Assembly: GCA_015680685.1 (NCBI GenBank)
Contig: MNCI01002986.1
Coordinates: forward strand, 502,378 to 566,377
Direction of reading: 5' to 3'
DNA from: Gnetum montanum
Lineage: Eukaryota; Streptophyta; Gnetopsida; Gnetales; Gnetaceae
Length of the DNA: 64,000 nt
Every line of letters begins with the position of its first letter. The first letter of the stretch is position 1. This document shows positions 22,230 to 33,613 of the stretch, piece after piece. The position numbers and the translations under genes were made by a program. A model generated the notes under the pieces. The model was not told the DNA's origin. It saw nothing but the letters and a program-made list of their open reading frames with translations, and did no database searches.

Positions 22230-23260
22230 ATGGACCAAGAGGAAATGGCCAAGGTGTGACACCAAGGGGACTTGTGGATTCTCTTTGGTAACATTTGTAG
22301 GAGTTATCATGCAACTTGTTTGTACTAAGATCCTTGTAGATCTAATGAAAAATGGGAGTAAGAGTAATCAAAAGGCACTCAATCAAGGAAACTTAATGCT
22401 ATTCTAGGAGGTCCCACTGGAAAGATATGCACCCATGCCTGAAGGTGGGTGGCTTCTTTGGATTAAGCATTTCAAAAAAAAAAGAGAAAAAAAAGAAAAG
22501 AGAGAGAGTGTGCCAAAAAACAAAAATTACTCCTCCCTTGTACGAAATGCCAAGTGATCATATGCCTTGCTATCATGATGCTTTAATGGTTGTCTATCAT
22601 TAGATGAAGCAATGTGATGTCACTGATCAGAGGAATGGACTTGGTCCTAATTTTGGAGCAATGAGTTAATGAGACATTAATCATGAATTACACTTAGGAT
22701 TCATTATGCCCTAAGTTAGTTACCTCATGTCTCACTCTCTATAATCCCTTCTACAATTCGTCTCATCTCGCTATCTAGGAATTTGTGACTTGTGTCCTGT
22801 GTAGCCTTGGATTTATACCTCATCACAGTGGTATCTACATGTGTGTGTTTTGTCACATCAGTGTAGATTACATTTAACCCTTCTAGTGCCTATGGACATT
22901 TTAAGATGTGGTTATGCAAGGGCATTATAGGTTGGAACCTGCTTTGGAGAGGACCCACTTGCGTGACTTTTGTAATTTGCACTTGTCACACATTACTCTC
23001 ACATCATTTTACATCCTCCAGGTATTGCATTAGCAACATTCTTCTTTTCCTTATCATCATTCCATTTCAAAAATTCCTATGTACCAACACATCCTTTTTC
23101 CTCATACTCTTCATGACTTTGATTATCAGATTTTACACCATTATCCTTTTTGTGCCTTCAGGCTTGGTCAATATTACCCAAGACCCTTTACATTAACTTC
23201 AACTTCTCCATTTTTGAGTTAAGAATTTCAAAAATTTATCAATTTTTCTAAGTACCATAC
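22230..23260 (+). other. Noncoding region of D with the clade-conserved block
   Basis: At about 22880-22965 lies the block GGGCAT...CCTGCTTTGGAGAGGACCCA shared with A, B, C, E and the inverted part of F. No gene seen. An A-rich/GAGA stretch lies at 22466-22510. Confidence 0.6.
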
Positions 23261-23264
23261 TTTA

Positions 23265-23400
23265 AATAGGCTGTGATATCGTGTATGCAATATCGTGTCT
23301 GAAGTGATATCATGGTCGTGCTATCGCGTACATGATATTTCATCCCACAAAAACTATAAATATGCACCCCCTTGCAAGAACGTCAACATCATTTACAATT
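23265..23400 (+). promoter_or_regulatory. Internal U3-like promoter module upstream of the D aORF
   Basis: GATATC/CAATATC/GATATT motifs at 23275-23340 are followed 15-20 bases later by a TATA box (TATAAATA, 23355-23362). Motif type, order and distance copy the U3 of D's own LTRs. It lies about 500 bases before the aORF. Confidence 0.6.
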
Positions 23401-23535
23401 GTTCACGTGGGGGAGTTTTTCAAATTTTCTTCTATGACTTGCAACTTGCGTATCTCTTGTTCCAATAGCCATAACTCGCTCGCTAATGCTTCAATTTTCA
23501 TGTTGCTCAAACCTATCTGAATCTAAAGTGTTCAG

Positions 23536-23550
23536 CTTAGTCGTGGGGGA
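23536..23550 (+). promoter_or_regulatory. PPT-like motif of element D
   Basis: CTTAGTCGTGGGGGA, one base off the AGTCATGGGGG core of the real PPT at 26105-26117, in noncoding sequence between the internal promoter-like module and the aORF. Confidence 0.4.
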
Positions 23551-23880
23551 GGGTACACTCTGAATTGCACATAAATTTTTCAAAATTCATTATCATCCAA
23601 AGGACATTATCAAGGGTAATTAATTATACAAAAATGATAAACATGTGCCAAAAATAACTTCATCTCCTCACTTATATTGGAAAATTAAAATTGTGAAGCC
23701 ACCTAATCAAAGTGGGTCAAATATTAAAACCTTTTGGTGACATTTTCACAAAAAATTCCTAACTTTAAATCACACAGAATAAGAGACGAATTCATTAAGG
23801 CAAGAAGTAAGGTATAACTTAACTTTGGTAAGCAACCTTACTAATGAGTAACCTCATGTGATTGCAGATAGCCCCAAAGC

Positions 23881-25910
23881 ATGGACAACAAGAAGGACCC
23901 TCTCAAGGTGTGTCCAAGCGACCCAGGAGAGGTAGAGAATAAGCATTTCCTGAACAACGTGCAAAGAAGGAGGCATAATCATTTAGCATCCATCAAGAGA
24001 CTCATACTACTATATAATCAAGACAGGCAGAAGGAGGAGCTGCTACAATGCTTGAACAAGGAAAACAACTCAAGTTATCCCTGGAGTGTGTTCAGGCCAT
24101 CTATGAAAAGTCCACATTGGTTGTAGTAATCATGGAATTGAACTTCAGACTCTTCATAGAATTCACTCCTGAGGCTGTTAGGAACCAACTCAAAGGATCT
24201 CCATTATGGCCTATCCTCTCTGAAAGTGGTGCTTGGTACTTAGGAGAAACGTACCAATTTAGGCACAATAAGGAAGAAGACACCACAATCAACATTTGTG
24301 GTGTATCTATAGATTTTTCTATAGGGCCATCTCGGAAGTGTTAAACCTTCCAAAAATAGGGCCAAAAATTGCTCACCTGTCCACTTGCTCCAAGGAAAAT
24401 GCATGAAGGGTTTGGTTGGATAGGGCATACGGCAATGAAGACAAGACATATGGAGAGTTGACACTAGAAGAAAGGATATACTTCAAGATTGGCACTTATC
24501 ACATCTTCCCTATGAGAGGATTAAAAAGAATCTCAACATATGCAGTAGGAGGACGTTCGATATTGATGGAAAAAGCTAATGCTAACCTTCCTCATCTATA
24601 TCTTATGGAGATCTTGAGGCAGTTTGAAGAATGCAAGATAGGGAAGTTTGCATTGCCCTTTCCTTGTCTCATCAAGAAGTTGTGAAAATGTGCTAGTATT
24701 TTGGGTTACACCAATGACATCCTCAGAAGAGCTAAGAATGCTTCGTTTGCTAAATTACTAAAGCCACCGGCTCCAAGGAAAAGTGCTGGTGAGACACTGG
24801 AGCCAAAGCAAGAGGAAGAATAGATGGTGGGGTCCACTGCAACTCAAACTACAGGGCCTAGCCAACTTCCAAGCATGGGGCCCAATCAATAAAAAAAGGT
24901 AGGGCCCAACATGACCTAGCAAGATCAACCATTACCACCGTAGGATTACTAACCGTCACTGAGCCACCTCAGGGCCATCGCTAAGAAGGTTAGTTAGGGA
25001 AGTCATGATGATGCTAATATCTTCCGTGTCATCGATGACACCATATAATCCATAGTTTCTATCGATCGAGCATGGAGTGAGGTGTCCATCCAAACAGGAG
25101 GAGGGGCAACTCATTGGTCATAGCAGATTTTAGGAAACGTTGCATCTTTTTAGGTGCAATTGGAAATAGGTGAAGGGGCCACAATGGTGGTCATGCAGCA
25201 CCAGGATGCAATGAGAGCCGTAGAAGTGGTTGTAGACCACATCAAAGAATCTTTCAATGTCCATGTTGTGCCACTGGTAGATTTCATAGGAGCACGAGAT
25301 GCTCAAACTTAGGCTAGTCCCTCAATAACTCCTGTGGAGCATAAGGATGTCCTTGATCGATTACTACAAATGGGATAAGTAATGATGTCCTTGTTTGACA
25401 TTCCACAAGATGTCATGGTAGCACAATCAGACCTCATCTCCACCAAAGGAAAGCTGATCATGGAAAAGATCAAGGCTGAGCACCTATGCTAAATATGAAA
25501 CAAAATTTACGGAGCATAAGAAAATGTTGCAGAAACTAGAAGTTGCAAATCTTGAACTAGAGGTGGTTAAGACCAGTTACCAAGGCCAGAAAGATGTTGC
25601 AGGAGACTTGGCTTTATAACTTACAAATTTTCAAGAGTACAGGGATAAAGCTAGAGCCTACGAGGAGGAACAACAATTGTTTGCAACCTGGTACGTCAAA
25701 GTAAATAAGATGTTCCCGCAACTATTGTGCCCATGGAAGGTGCCGACTTTTTCAAACATTGGAGCATCAACATGGATAGCACAAGATCCTTGAACAGAAG
25801 AGAAAAAGGTCTAGGCCCTACTTCAGAGTTATCAAATTCCAAAACTTGGAGCATACGAAAAGGGGAAGCAACCCATGAAGGAGCCACTGCCACCTAGAAC
25901 CACATGAGCC
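23881..25910 (+). pseudogene. Accessory ORF (aORF) of element D, unknown protein in env position
   Basis: Broken into at least three frames: 23881-24126, 24048-24344 and 24416-24685, then interrupted sequence to about 25910. It matches C and F: LKLSLECVQAIYEKSTL, MELNFRLFIEF, LWPILSESGAWYLGETYQF; then YGELTLEERIYFKIGTYHI, NLPHLYLMEILRQF; then VQLEIGEGATMVV and VVVDHIKESFN (about 25155-25250). The tail (25480-25700) is charged and coiled-coil-like. No signal peptide or obvious membrane segment was seen, which argues against a classical envelope. Function unknown; inactive copy. Confidence 0.65.
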
Positions 25911-26104
25911 AAATAAAGTTTATAATTTTGCAATTTTGTAGTTTTGCAATTTTGTAATTTTTTGTTGTGTCCCAATTTTGTTCTATTGAGTTCTCCACTA
26001 CAACATGAATAAATCCCTAGTCAGTTAATAATCCCATACCTATCCACAATGTAATCAATGGGGTTTATTCTCATTTTAGTTAACTTGAGGACGCATTTTC
26101 ATTC

Positions 26105-26117
26105 AGTCATGGGGGTA
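26105..26117 (+). promoter_or_regulatory. 3' polypurine tract of element D
   Basis: GTCATGGGGGTA lies directly before the LTR start at 26118. Confidence 0.75.
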
Positions 26118-26950
26118 TGATGAATCATGATTCATTAGGTCACGATATCGCACTCATGATATCGCGTACGCGATATCATGGCCTAGCTCGTGATATTGTA
26201 TACCCGATATCATGGATCCTATGCATACCTATAAATATACCTTAGGCACATGATGGAGCAAGGAGGTTTTTAATTAAAAGTTAGTTTTTATTTTTAGTCT
26301 TTCTCAACCCTTTCCCCTAGGGCATGCTTGTAGTGTGATGATTGTATTTGTACAACACCTTTATTCGAGTGTGACATACTTGGACACACACATGACCATA
26401 AATAAAGATTGAGATTACTTCATCATTGCAACATTCACTTAGTTTAATCATTTAATTGTTATTGTTATTTATTACTTTCATAGTTAATATCTCTTCACCC
26501 TAAACTCCTTAAACGTGGAATGAGTATGACTTAATCACGAGCATTCAAGTGTGACTACTTGGTATCCCAGTAGCGTACCTAGGCCATGCACTTGGTAACC
26601 CCAGTAGTAGTCATGCACGAGGTTCAATATGTATATGGATGATTAAGGAACAGTTGCTTATCGCACCTAGGATAGCTTATACTCTCTCTTCCTTTTTCTC
26701 CTAGCTTAATTAAAGTTATTTTCCATTGCCTCTAGGAGTAGCACTAGGTTAGAAACCACATCATACAGCTCACTCTAGACTAAACCATACGTGATAAAGC
26801 AAATACTAGTCCAGGTGGGAAGACAGTGAACTGCAATCAACGAATAACTATCTAGATACCACAACTAGCCCATTTGTGGAGTTCAACCAACTCATGCGTG
26901 AAACACTCGTATTCATATGGTTGAGTGTAGGGGTACCTCGCCACGCATCA
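26118..26950 (+). repeat. 3' LTR of element D
   Basis: 833 bp; starts TGATGAATCATG and ends CACGCATCA. U3 holds a 26-bp perfect palindrome (26155-26180). The TATA box (CTATAAATATACC) lies near 26230. The TSD AGCAC follows. Confidence 0.85.
26155..26180. repeat. 26-bp perfect palindrome in U3 of D
   Basis: CATGATATCGCG - TA - CGCGATATCATG. The 20-bp core is the same as in the B palindrome at 5035-5060. The 5' LTR of D has only a degraded version near 19010-19030. Confidence 0.9.
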
Positions 26951-26955
26951 AGCAC
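26951..26955. repeat. Target site duplication of D, right copy (AGCAC)
   Basis: Identical to 18946-18950. Confidence 0.85.
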
Positions 26956-27054
26956 AAACTATCATTAGTAAATAATAATAGCGGCACTGTGTCTTGTGGA
27001 AATAAAGTAATTTTATTAGCAAAAATGAAGAAATATCATACCTTGAATAAAACA

Positions 27055-27256
27055 AAACAAAGTAAAATATATCAGAAAGTGTAAAATAATCAAGAAAGGT
27101 TAAAAGGTACTAACAATGGTGTAAAATTAGAAAAATCTAAAAATCAAAAATTTGAAAATAAATAACTTGTAAAACCAAAAACGTGGAAAACAAAAAGTAG
27201 AAAAACTAAGAAGCCATATGGATTGTTAGCATGGATGGCCATCTCCCCCATGACTA
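27055..27256 (-). other. Post-pol array and internal PPT-like motif of element C
   Basis: An A-rich array (27055-27215; T-rich on the element strand) follows the motif TAGTCATGGGGGAGAT (minus strand, 27241-27256). That motif lies at the very end of the integrase frame and encodes Leu-Ser-His-Gly-Gly-Asp-Gly, so it may be coding sequence rather than a primer. Confidence 0.5.
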
Positions 27257-27289
27257 AGTTGGAAGGAAAAGATCCAAAAAATGGAATGT

Positions 27290-28230
27290 GATTGTCCATT
27301 CATCGAGATGCTAGTTGCACAGGCCTATCCTGGTTCAAGGAAAGGTTTTACTTATTGGATGTTGACCAGCTGCTTTTTATTTGGACTTTAAGGATTGTAG
27401 ATCAACATAGTCCCATAAGGAAAGGTTTGAGAAATTATATAAGGTCCCTCCCACAATGTTTGAAATTTTTCCTTCTAAGGTACATGTGTGGGGTTCCAAT
27501 AAAGGACCTTATCTCCTAGTTAAAGTTTTACCTTTCATATTCTTAGGTCATGACATTGCTTGCTAAATGCCTTGTGCACCTCATTCAAAGATAGGGCCAC
27601 TAATTGGTTTTCATCTAGCATGTTTAGGTTGATCAATGTTTCTTTCTGTGCTTGACTTAGGTTAAGATTTAGATCACAAACTGTTGAAAGTGTATGGAGC
27701 TCAGATTGAATTAGGAGTGTTGGAAGTTTTCCATACACCAACTCATAGGGAGAGTATCCAATAGGAAGTTTTCATGTTGAACGGTAAGCCTAGAGGGCAT
27801 TGTTAAGTTTTTTCCTCCAATCTTTCCTATATTTGCTAATCGTTCATGTTAGTATTTTTGTGATCTGCTATTTGATTACCTCTACTTAACCATTGGCTTG
27901 GGTATGCTAGGATGTTGTTAATCTATGTTCAACCTCCAAGTGTTATCAACTATCTAAAAGTGGCATCTATGAAATGAGTTCCATTGTTAGAAATTAGTGA
28001 ACATGGCACCCCAAACCTATTTACAATATTTTGTTGTATAAAGCTAGTAGTAGTGGATGATGTATAATCAGTAACAACTGCTTCTTCTGCCCATTTTGTG
28101 CAATAGTCAACTGCTACGATAATATATGCTTTTTTATTAGACATGGATGTGATGGGATCCATGAAGTCAACACCCCATATGTCAAAAGGTTGCAATGGTT
28201 GAATCCATTATTTAGGACCTTCCATGCGAG
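27290..28230 (-). pseudogene. Integrase remnant of element C
   Basis: Integrase joins the cDNA to host DNA. The core is open at 27950-28195: IWGVDFMDP, AYIIVAVDYCTKWAEEA, NRFGVPCSLISNNGTHF. The second catalytic Asp of the usual ISDxGTHF block is Asn here. After breaks, 27535-27741 has the LVYGKLPTLLIQSEL-type block that follows the core, and about 27300-27480 a GPY/F domain (WEGPYII). No chromodomain is seen, as in Athila-type elements. Frames are broken. Confidence 0.75.
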
Positions 28231-28639
28231 TAGTCATCCCCCATCTCATTAACAATGTTCACAAGATTTGACAAACTTGTGAACATCCTTGAAGATTGTA
28301 GGCTAATAGTATCATGCCATTAGGATTTTCATGGCCATGCATCTCCCCACATAGTTTCCTCTACAAGGTTCTTCACGAGCATCTTGGAGAACACACAATA
28401 GATCTTCATCAAGGACACACCAATGAATCAAGCCATCAACACACACATTGTACAGGTGTCCACTGATTTTCATGAAATATTTGACCCAATGAAGAAATTG
28501 ATGCATCTCCTAAGTGAGAAGGTAAGTGAGGATGCCATTATACCATGTTTTTTCTGCAAGTGTTTGTTCATTTATTGTTCTTGTAAAGAGGAGTTCATCT
28601 AGAAACTAATTAGAAAGCAGGCTCTCTTCCTCTTTATTA

Positions 28640-28960
28640 TCCCATCTTGAGTGAGATAGGTTGTCAATGATCACAATCTCAATCCATTTTTGATCTACCA
28701 TCATGAGATCAAATTCCTACAAGATCACAAGCCACTGTATGACACGAGGGCTCACTGTTGGCTTATTCATGAGGAAGTAGATTGCACTATAGTCCATGTG
28801 CACAAATACTTTATAGCCAAACACATAATGCCTAGAATTTTCTAGAGTGTATACCACCGCGATTAGTTCATTTTCTATGGTGGTGTAATTTAACTATGCT
28901 CCCAAAATGTTTTGACTTGTGAAGTGGATGTAGTATGGGTGTTTCTTATCACCCATCTAT
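28640..28960 (-). pseudogene. RNase H remnant of element C
   Basis: The minus strand reads LNYTTIENELIAVVYTLE, then HYVFGYKVFVHMDYSAI and FLMNKPTVSPRV: the TxxE-E...HxxFxxxxxxD(H) region of Ty3 RNase H. It corresponds block for block with E (48656-48907). Stops are present. Confidence 0.7.
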
Positions 28961-29099
28961 GGGCACTGATCCTAAGGCATAGCTAGATGCATCCATCATG
29001 ATGTGTAAGGGTTTGAACTAGTTTGGTGCTTGTAGGATTGGTGTTTCTACAAGTTTCTCCTTTAACTATTGAAATGTATGTTCACATTCCTTGATCTAG

Positions 29100-29900
29100 A
29101 TGAAATGTACATCTTTCATTGTAAGCTCTACCAATTGTTTTACGATCTTAGAGAAATTCTTTATGAATTGCCAGTATTCAAACATCTTTAACAATCTTTG
29201 GTTACCATGTTATTCCTTGGATGACCCTTATCTTTTTTGGGTCTACCTCAATCCCTTTTTGTGAAATTCAGTGCACTAGCACAATGCCTTCTTGGATCAT
29301 GAGATGGCTCTTTTGCAAGTTGAGCTACAAGTTTTTTCCAACACATTTGTTTAATAATTGCTCAAGGTGGTCTAAGGCTTACTCAAATGTAGCTCCATAG
29401 GTGGAAAATTCATCCATGAAGACTTCCACACCACTACTAATCTATTGCTAGAAGATACTAAGGACCATGCATTGAAATGTTGCAAGGGCATTGCACAGAC
29501 CAAATGGCATCCTACAATATGCAAAAGTTCCCTAGGGACTTGTGAATGTTGTCTTGGCCCAATATTTTGGTATAGTTTGGATTCTATTATAGCCACTATA
29601 ACCATTCAAGAAGCTATAATAACAATGCTCGAATATGGTTTCCAACACCTAATCCACAAATGACAATGGATAATGATCTTTAAATGTTTCCATATTCAAC
29701 AGCTTGAAGTCAATGCAAACTTGCCATTTTCCACCCTTCTTCGACACGATTACTAATGGGCTAACTCACTTACTATCCGTGATGGGATAGATGAACCCTT
29801 CCTTAAGAAGTTGTTCAATTTCCTCCTTGATAATCTACTTCAATTTGGAGTTCAACTGCCTCTACAGCTACCTTCTAGGCTTCATCGCTAGGTAGTGTAA
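29100..29900 (-). pseudogene. Reverse transcriptase remnant of element C
   Basis: The minus strand reads IYPITDSK, VSPLVIVSKKGGKWQVCIDF, SFLNGYSGYNRI, GTFAYCRMPFGLCNALATFQ and VEVFMDEFSTYG (near 29390-29425). The catalytic FMDD box has become FMDE, and the first catalytic Asp (FLDG-type) is Asn. Several stops: not functional. Confidence 0.75.
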
Positions 29901-30279
29901 ATGTGATGCTGGCATATCCTTGGATTGATTCCTGTTAGCTTAGGATATGATCAAGAAAAGGTTGTTGGCCATTTGTTAACAACCTTTAATAGTTTTTCTT
30001 TTTGTTCAGGAGTAAGTTTGGCAGTAATTATAATTGGTTTAACACTATTTAAAAATGCATATTCCATGCTAGCCTGTAAAGTTTTTAGCTTTAGGGGCTC
30101 CTACTTGAAGTTATCAGATATTTCCAAGTCTCCCCAACAAGTATCATCATCTTCATTAGAGAGTTGAAAATAAACTTATTTAAGTATATTCATGCCTTCA
30201 AAATAAGCACATGTTAGGTTCTTAGTTAGTTCCATGAATAACATGCTGCTATCTGAGTTAGCTATCAGCCACTGGGTGC

Positions 30280-30780
30280 CCTCTTGTTTTATGACTACTG
30301 TGTACATACACCTTTGAATATTGATTTCTTATGCACATTGATTGCATGATTTAATGTATGTACTTTCGATGGACCAAATATTTTGCATGCAATTGCACCC
30401 ATTATCATTGTATGCGATGCATGGAATATGCTTCTTCTCTATCTTGTCCAATTGATTTTCCTTGGATATTTCGAAAGAAAGATCCCTTATGCCCATACGT
30501 GCGTTGACCATGCTTAACCAAGCTCTTTCCATAATGATGGGGAATTCACTTTTGTAGTTTTCAACCTTGATCACCAAAAAATCAACAGGATAGGACCACC
30601 CACAAACTATGGTCACAATCCTCTACTAATCCCAGAGGGATAGTAATTGACTAATCTTCCAATTCTACATAGATGTTGCTCTTCTTGAGAGGTGGTAGGT
30701 TCCAGGCCTTGTACATGTCATCTGAGATGAGATTAACTCTAGAACTAGAGTCAAGAAGAGCCTCACATGGCTTATGTCTA
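30280..30780 (-). pseudogene. Protease remnant of element C
   Basis: The active-site block near 30715-30755 reads ALLDSSSRVNLIS (catalytic DSG changed to DSS). The downstream part at 30329-30616 is open: VDFLVIKVENY, FPIIMERAWLSMVNA. Same order and spacing as in E. Confidence 0.7.
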
Positions 30781-31562
30781 GCGATCTACATGTAAATGAG
30801 TGGACTTCCTAGGTCATATCTTTTCATATAAATATTTCCAACCTTGATCCAATCGAAAACAACATGAGTTAGCATCATAATAAGAATCCAAGGTGGTAGT
30901 TGGTTTGAAGGGCACTTGAAGGTATTTGATGTACAGGATGGAACTCGAAGGTGGACTACCATCGCCACCATGGTGTCTGCCACAATTTTTTTGCTTCTTA
31001 TGACCATCATCCCTAGATCCCTTGCTATTGTGATGTTTGCTTGAGTCCCTACCTTGATTGTCACTTTTTCCTAAACCTATTTTATGAATAGTGGATCGCA
31101 GGTTCAGGGTCGCACCCTTGTTAACAATAACAGGGGGTGGAGAATCTTCATGTTGAGAACCTTCAAAGGGAGGGTCCTAATTATCATCTTGATCTAGTAG
31201 GAACAAGGGATTAGTGAAATGCTTCCCCTTCATAGCCTCATGGAGCTTCTCTTAACGTTGATCTCACTTACATTATGTTTTAGTGGGACAGTAGTTTCAA
31301 GTATCATAATCATTCACACAATGTACTCCTCATGAAGGTCTATGATGCCCAATTTTTAAGGGTTTGAAACAACATCTTGGGCATAGATTGATTGCAGGTC
31401 AAGATGATGTTGCCCTCCATATCATGCCATTGTAGCTGTTCATCCTAATGTAGGATGAAGATGAAGTTTGATACATACTCATTTGGATGAGTATATACCA
31501 CTTTGCAGTCTTGTGGGATTGATGGTTTGACATCTTCACATCTATGGAAAGAAGAAGACATT
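30781..31562 (-). pseudogene. Shortened gag of element C
   Basis: Starts near 31562 (MSSSFHRCEDVKPSIP), with the N-terminal block YTHPNEYVSNFIFILH and WHDMEGNI. The capsid core and knuckle present in B, D and E are missing; the frame passes within about 500 bases to the end of gag next to protease. An internal deletion of well over 1 kb is inferred. Confidence 0.6.
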
Positions 31563-31694
31563 TTGCAAAAGAAATAAAATTATTAGTGTGCTTAGTAGTT
31601 TATATATCATTGTAAGTGATGTTGACCTTGAGTTCATCCAACAATATAAATAATATTTACTAATCCTAGATAGTGCATGTTTCAACAAACAAAG

Positions 31695-31713
31695 TCCCTA
31701 GCAACGATGCCAA
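31695..31713 (-). promoter_or_regulatory. Primer binding site of C, tRNA-Asp derived
   Basis: The minus strand reads TTGGCATCGTTGCTAGGGA after the LTR. Its TGG...GGA part matches the tRNA-Asp complement at 14 of 18 positions. Confidence 0.75.
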
Positions 31714-32694
31714 TGATGAGTGCTGAGTTACCCCTACGTCCAAACATATGAATCACAAAGCATTCATGTGTGATTTGGTTGAATTCCATGGACTTTGTAG
31801 TTTTCATTGCACTAGTCTTCTAGGAAGTGAATCATGCCTTAAGGTTGGTCGTTGTCTTCCCAATTACACTTGTGACATACACTGATATGGTTAAGTGTAA
31901 CTAAGGCATTTGATTTTTAATATGTTATATTTTAGGGTTTGGTGTTCAAATGGAGATAAAAGTAATTGGATTAACTAATTCAAATTAACTAATTAACTGG
32001 CATCTAACTTGTCCTAACATAAGCATTCACTCCCACTTTCTGTACATGTTCTGAACCCATGTATCCATTGTTGGGTTACCAAGCATGATGCTACTGGGCA
32101 TACCAAGTAATAAGGCTGCTGGGATTACCAAGCAAATACATGTTATGCTCAAAGTGGTCATACTTATGTGTTTAATCTATCTTGCTTAACTGCTTCATTA
32201 GCTTAATTACTAGAAAATATTTAATAAACAATTAAAAAAAATTAATAAATAATTGAAAATATTAAATGCATAAATAAAATATTTAATCTATCCAAAGTGC
32301 TACAAGGTTTATCAAAAAGCTTGTCTTTATTATCGCACAAGGTTTATCAAAAAGCTTGTCTTTATTATCGCACATACTATCGTGCTCAGGTACAAAAATG
32401 CTTAAACAAAAATCCATACACTCAATGACTCTTATTGCAGCCACTCAAGAGAAAATTTTTAACTTTCAAATCAACAGACTATAAGAGCTTTGCTACTACT
32501 AAAATCTCAATTGCCATAAATGCAGCTAGTGGACGTGTATTTATAGTCAAATATAGACACTGCATCAATGGGGCCTCATTGACACATGATATGATGCATC
32601 GATTGGGCCTCGTCGACACATGATATGATGCGTTGATGAGACAAGGCCACGTCGAAGAGGCCTCATCGATGTAGCTGACAGAACTACGACTCAT
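31714..32694 (-). repeat. 5' LTR of element C
   Basis: About 981 bp. It carries a 35-bp tandem duplication at 32303-32372 (AAGCTTGTCTTTATT region) that the 3' LTR lacks, which explains part of the length difference. U3 with GGCCTC/CGTCGA motifs lies at 32565-32670. The right terminus is degraded (TCAT then ACTCT). Confidence 0.75.
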
Positions 32695-33608
32695 ACTCTA
32701 TATAGCAACATATATCTTTTCATGATTGCAAAGTCCACAAATGTTTAATTACTCTTGTATTTCTTAAAGAAAATTATTAATATTATTGTCATCTTACTCT
32801 CCTCCATGTTGAGGATAAGCTAGGAAGCTTAGTATTTTTGGAAACTAATCTACCTAATCTCAAGTTCTAAAAACTTTACTTTACTTAACTATGACTTGAT
32901 CATAGATCAATCATGACTTCCTAGGGGGTCACAGTCCTCGTTACAACTTAACTACAACCTAAGTATGAGTCACATCATTTGACAAATTTGAGCAGTAGTT
33001 CTAAGTACACTTTTAGGGCAACACAAGGGCAATTTTAATTTACTACAACTGGACTACAAATGGGGCATAAGTCACATTTTTGAACCTAAAGAAAAAAAAA
33101 ATTCCCAAGAGCAGTGTAACTTAACCATTAGTTCAATGCAATTCTATTATCAATGCTTTTGATGCTTAGATTTTAGTAATTTCTTGATAGAAGTATGATC
33201 ATTTAGGGTCTTTTAGACATGTATTAAATAAACAAACTTGCATAGTTTGATCCTCTATAGATGCTAAATGTAGTCTAAAATTAGTCAAACCTCCTCATGT
33301 TGAGGTAGTAATGAGTTATAGCTTCTTTGTTAACTTAGATTTTTGAGTTAATCTTGAGTTTGTTGAAATTGTCTATGAACCTACCCATAGGGTAGAACCT
33401 CAAATAGCATAGATCAACCCTTTGGTATTCAGAATGAAACCTATAAATGATAGATATTATTATACCAGGTCCACTAGACTAATCACTATCTCATCACAAA
33501 ATTAGATTTTGGGTGAGGATGATATGTGAAACAAGGGGTTATAACCTAAAATATTTTTAGTATTATTTATCTCTAATAAAAGTAGTTAAATTAGAACTTT
33601 ATAACTTA
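32695..33608. other. Spacer between elements C and F, nothing recognised
   Basis: AT-rich sequence without a supported gene, LTR end or repeat. It would be contiguous with 57573 onward before element F inserted. Confidence 0.5.
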
Positions 33609-33613
33609 GTATT
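33609..33613. repeat. Target site duplication of F, left copy (GTATT)
   Basis: GTATT here and GCATT at 57568-57572 differ by one transition, as expected for an old insertion. Confidence 0.6.

Larger units (their letters stand above)
18951..26950 (+). mobile_element. Element D, Athila-like retrotransposon with gag and aORF but no pol
   Basis: 8.0-kb plus-strand element nested in C, with two LTRs, PBS, PPT and a perfect TSD. Order: LTR, PBS, gag (19903-21872), T-rich tract, hairpin, conserved noncoding block, internal U3-like module, PPT-like motif, aORF (23881-25910), T-rich tract, PPT, LTR. Protease, RT, RNaseH and integrase are absent. Being nested, it is younger than C. Confidence 0.85.
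13206..32694 (-). mobile_element. Element C, Athila-like retrotransposon with accessory ORF; host of nested element D
   Basis: Minus-strand element of about 11.5 kb once the 8.0-kb element D is removed. Order on the minus strand: 5' LTR (32694-31714), PBS, shortened gag, protease, RT, RNaseH, integrase with GPY/F, post-pol array, [D], conserved noncoding block, internal U3-like module, aORF, PPT, 3' LTR (14089-13206). Flanks are ACTAT on the left and ACTCT on the right if the right LTR lost its last two bases, so the TSD is tentative. Confidence 0.8.

Noticed and set aside
23881-25910. aORF as a retroviral envelope gene
   Set aside because: It lies in the env position, but no signal peptide, transmembrane segment, cleavage site or cysteine pattern was seen; a coiled-coil tail is not enough.
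27292-27519. 75-codon plus-strand frame in element C
   Set aside because: It is antisense to the integrase C-terminal GPY/F region, which explains it.
29445-29663. 72-codon plus-strand frame in element C
   Set aside because: Antisense shadow of the RT blocks on the minus strand.
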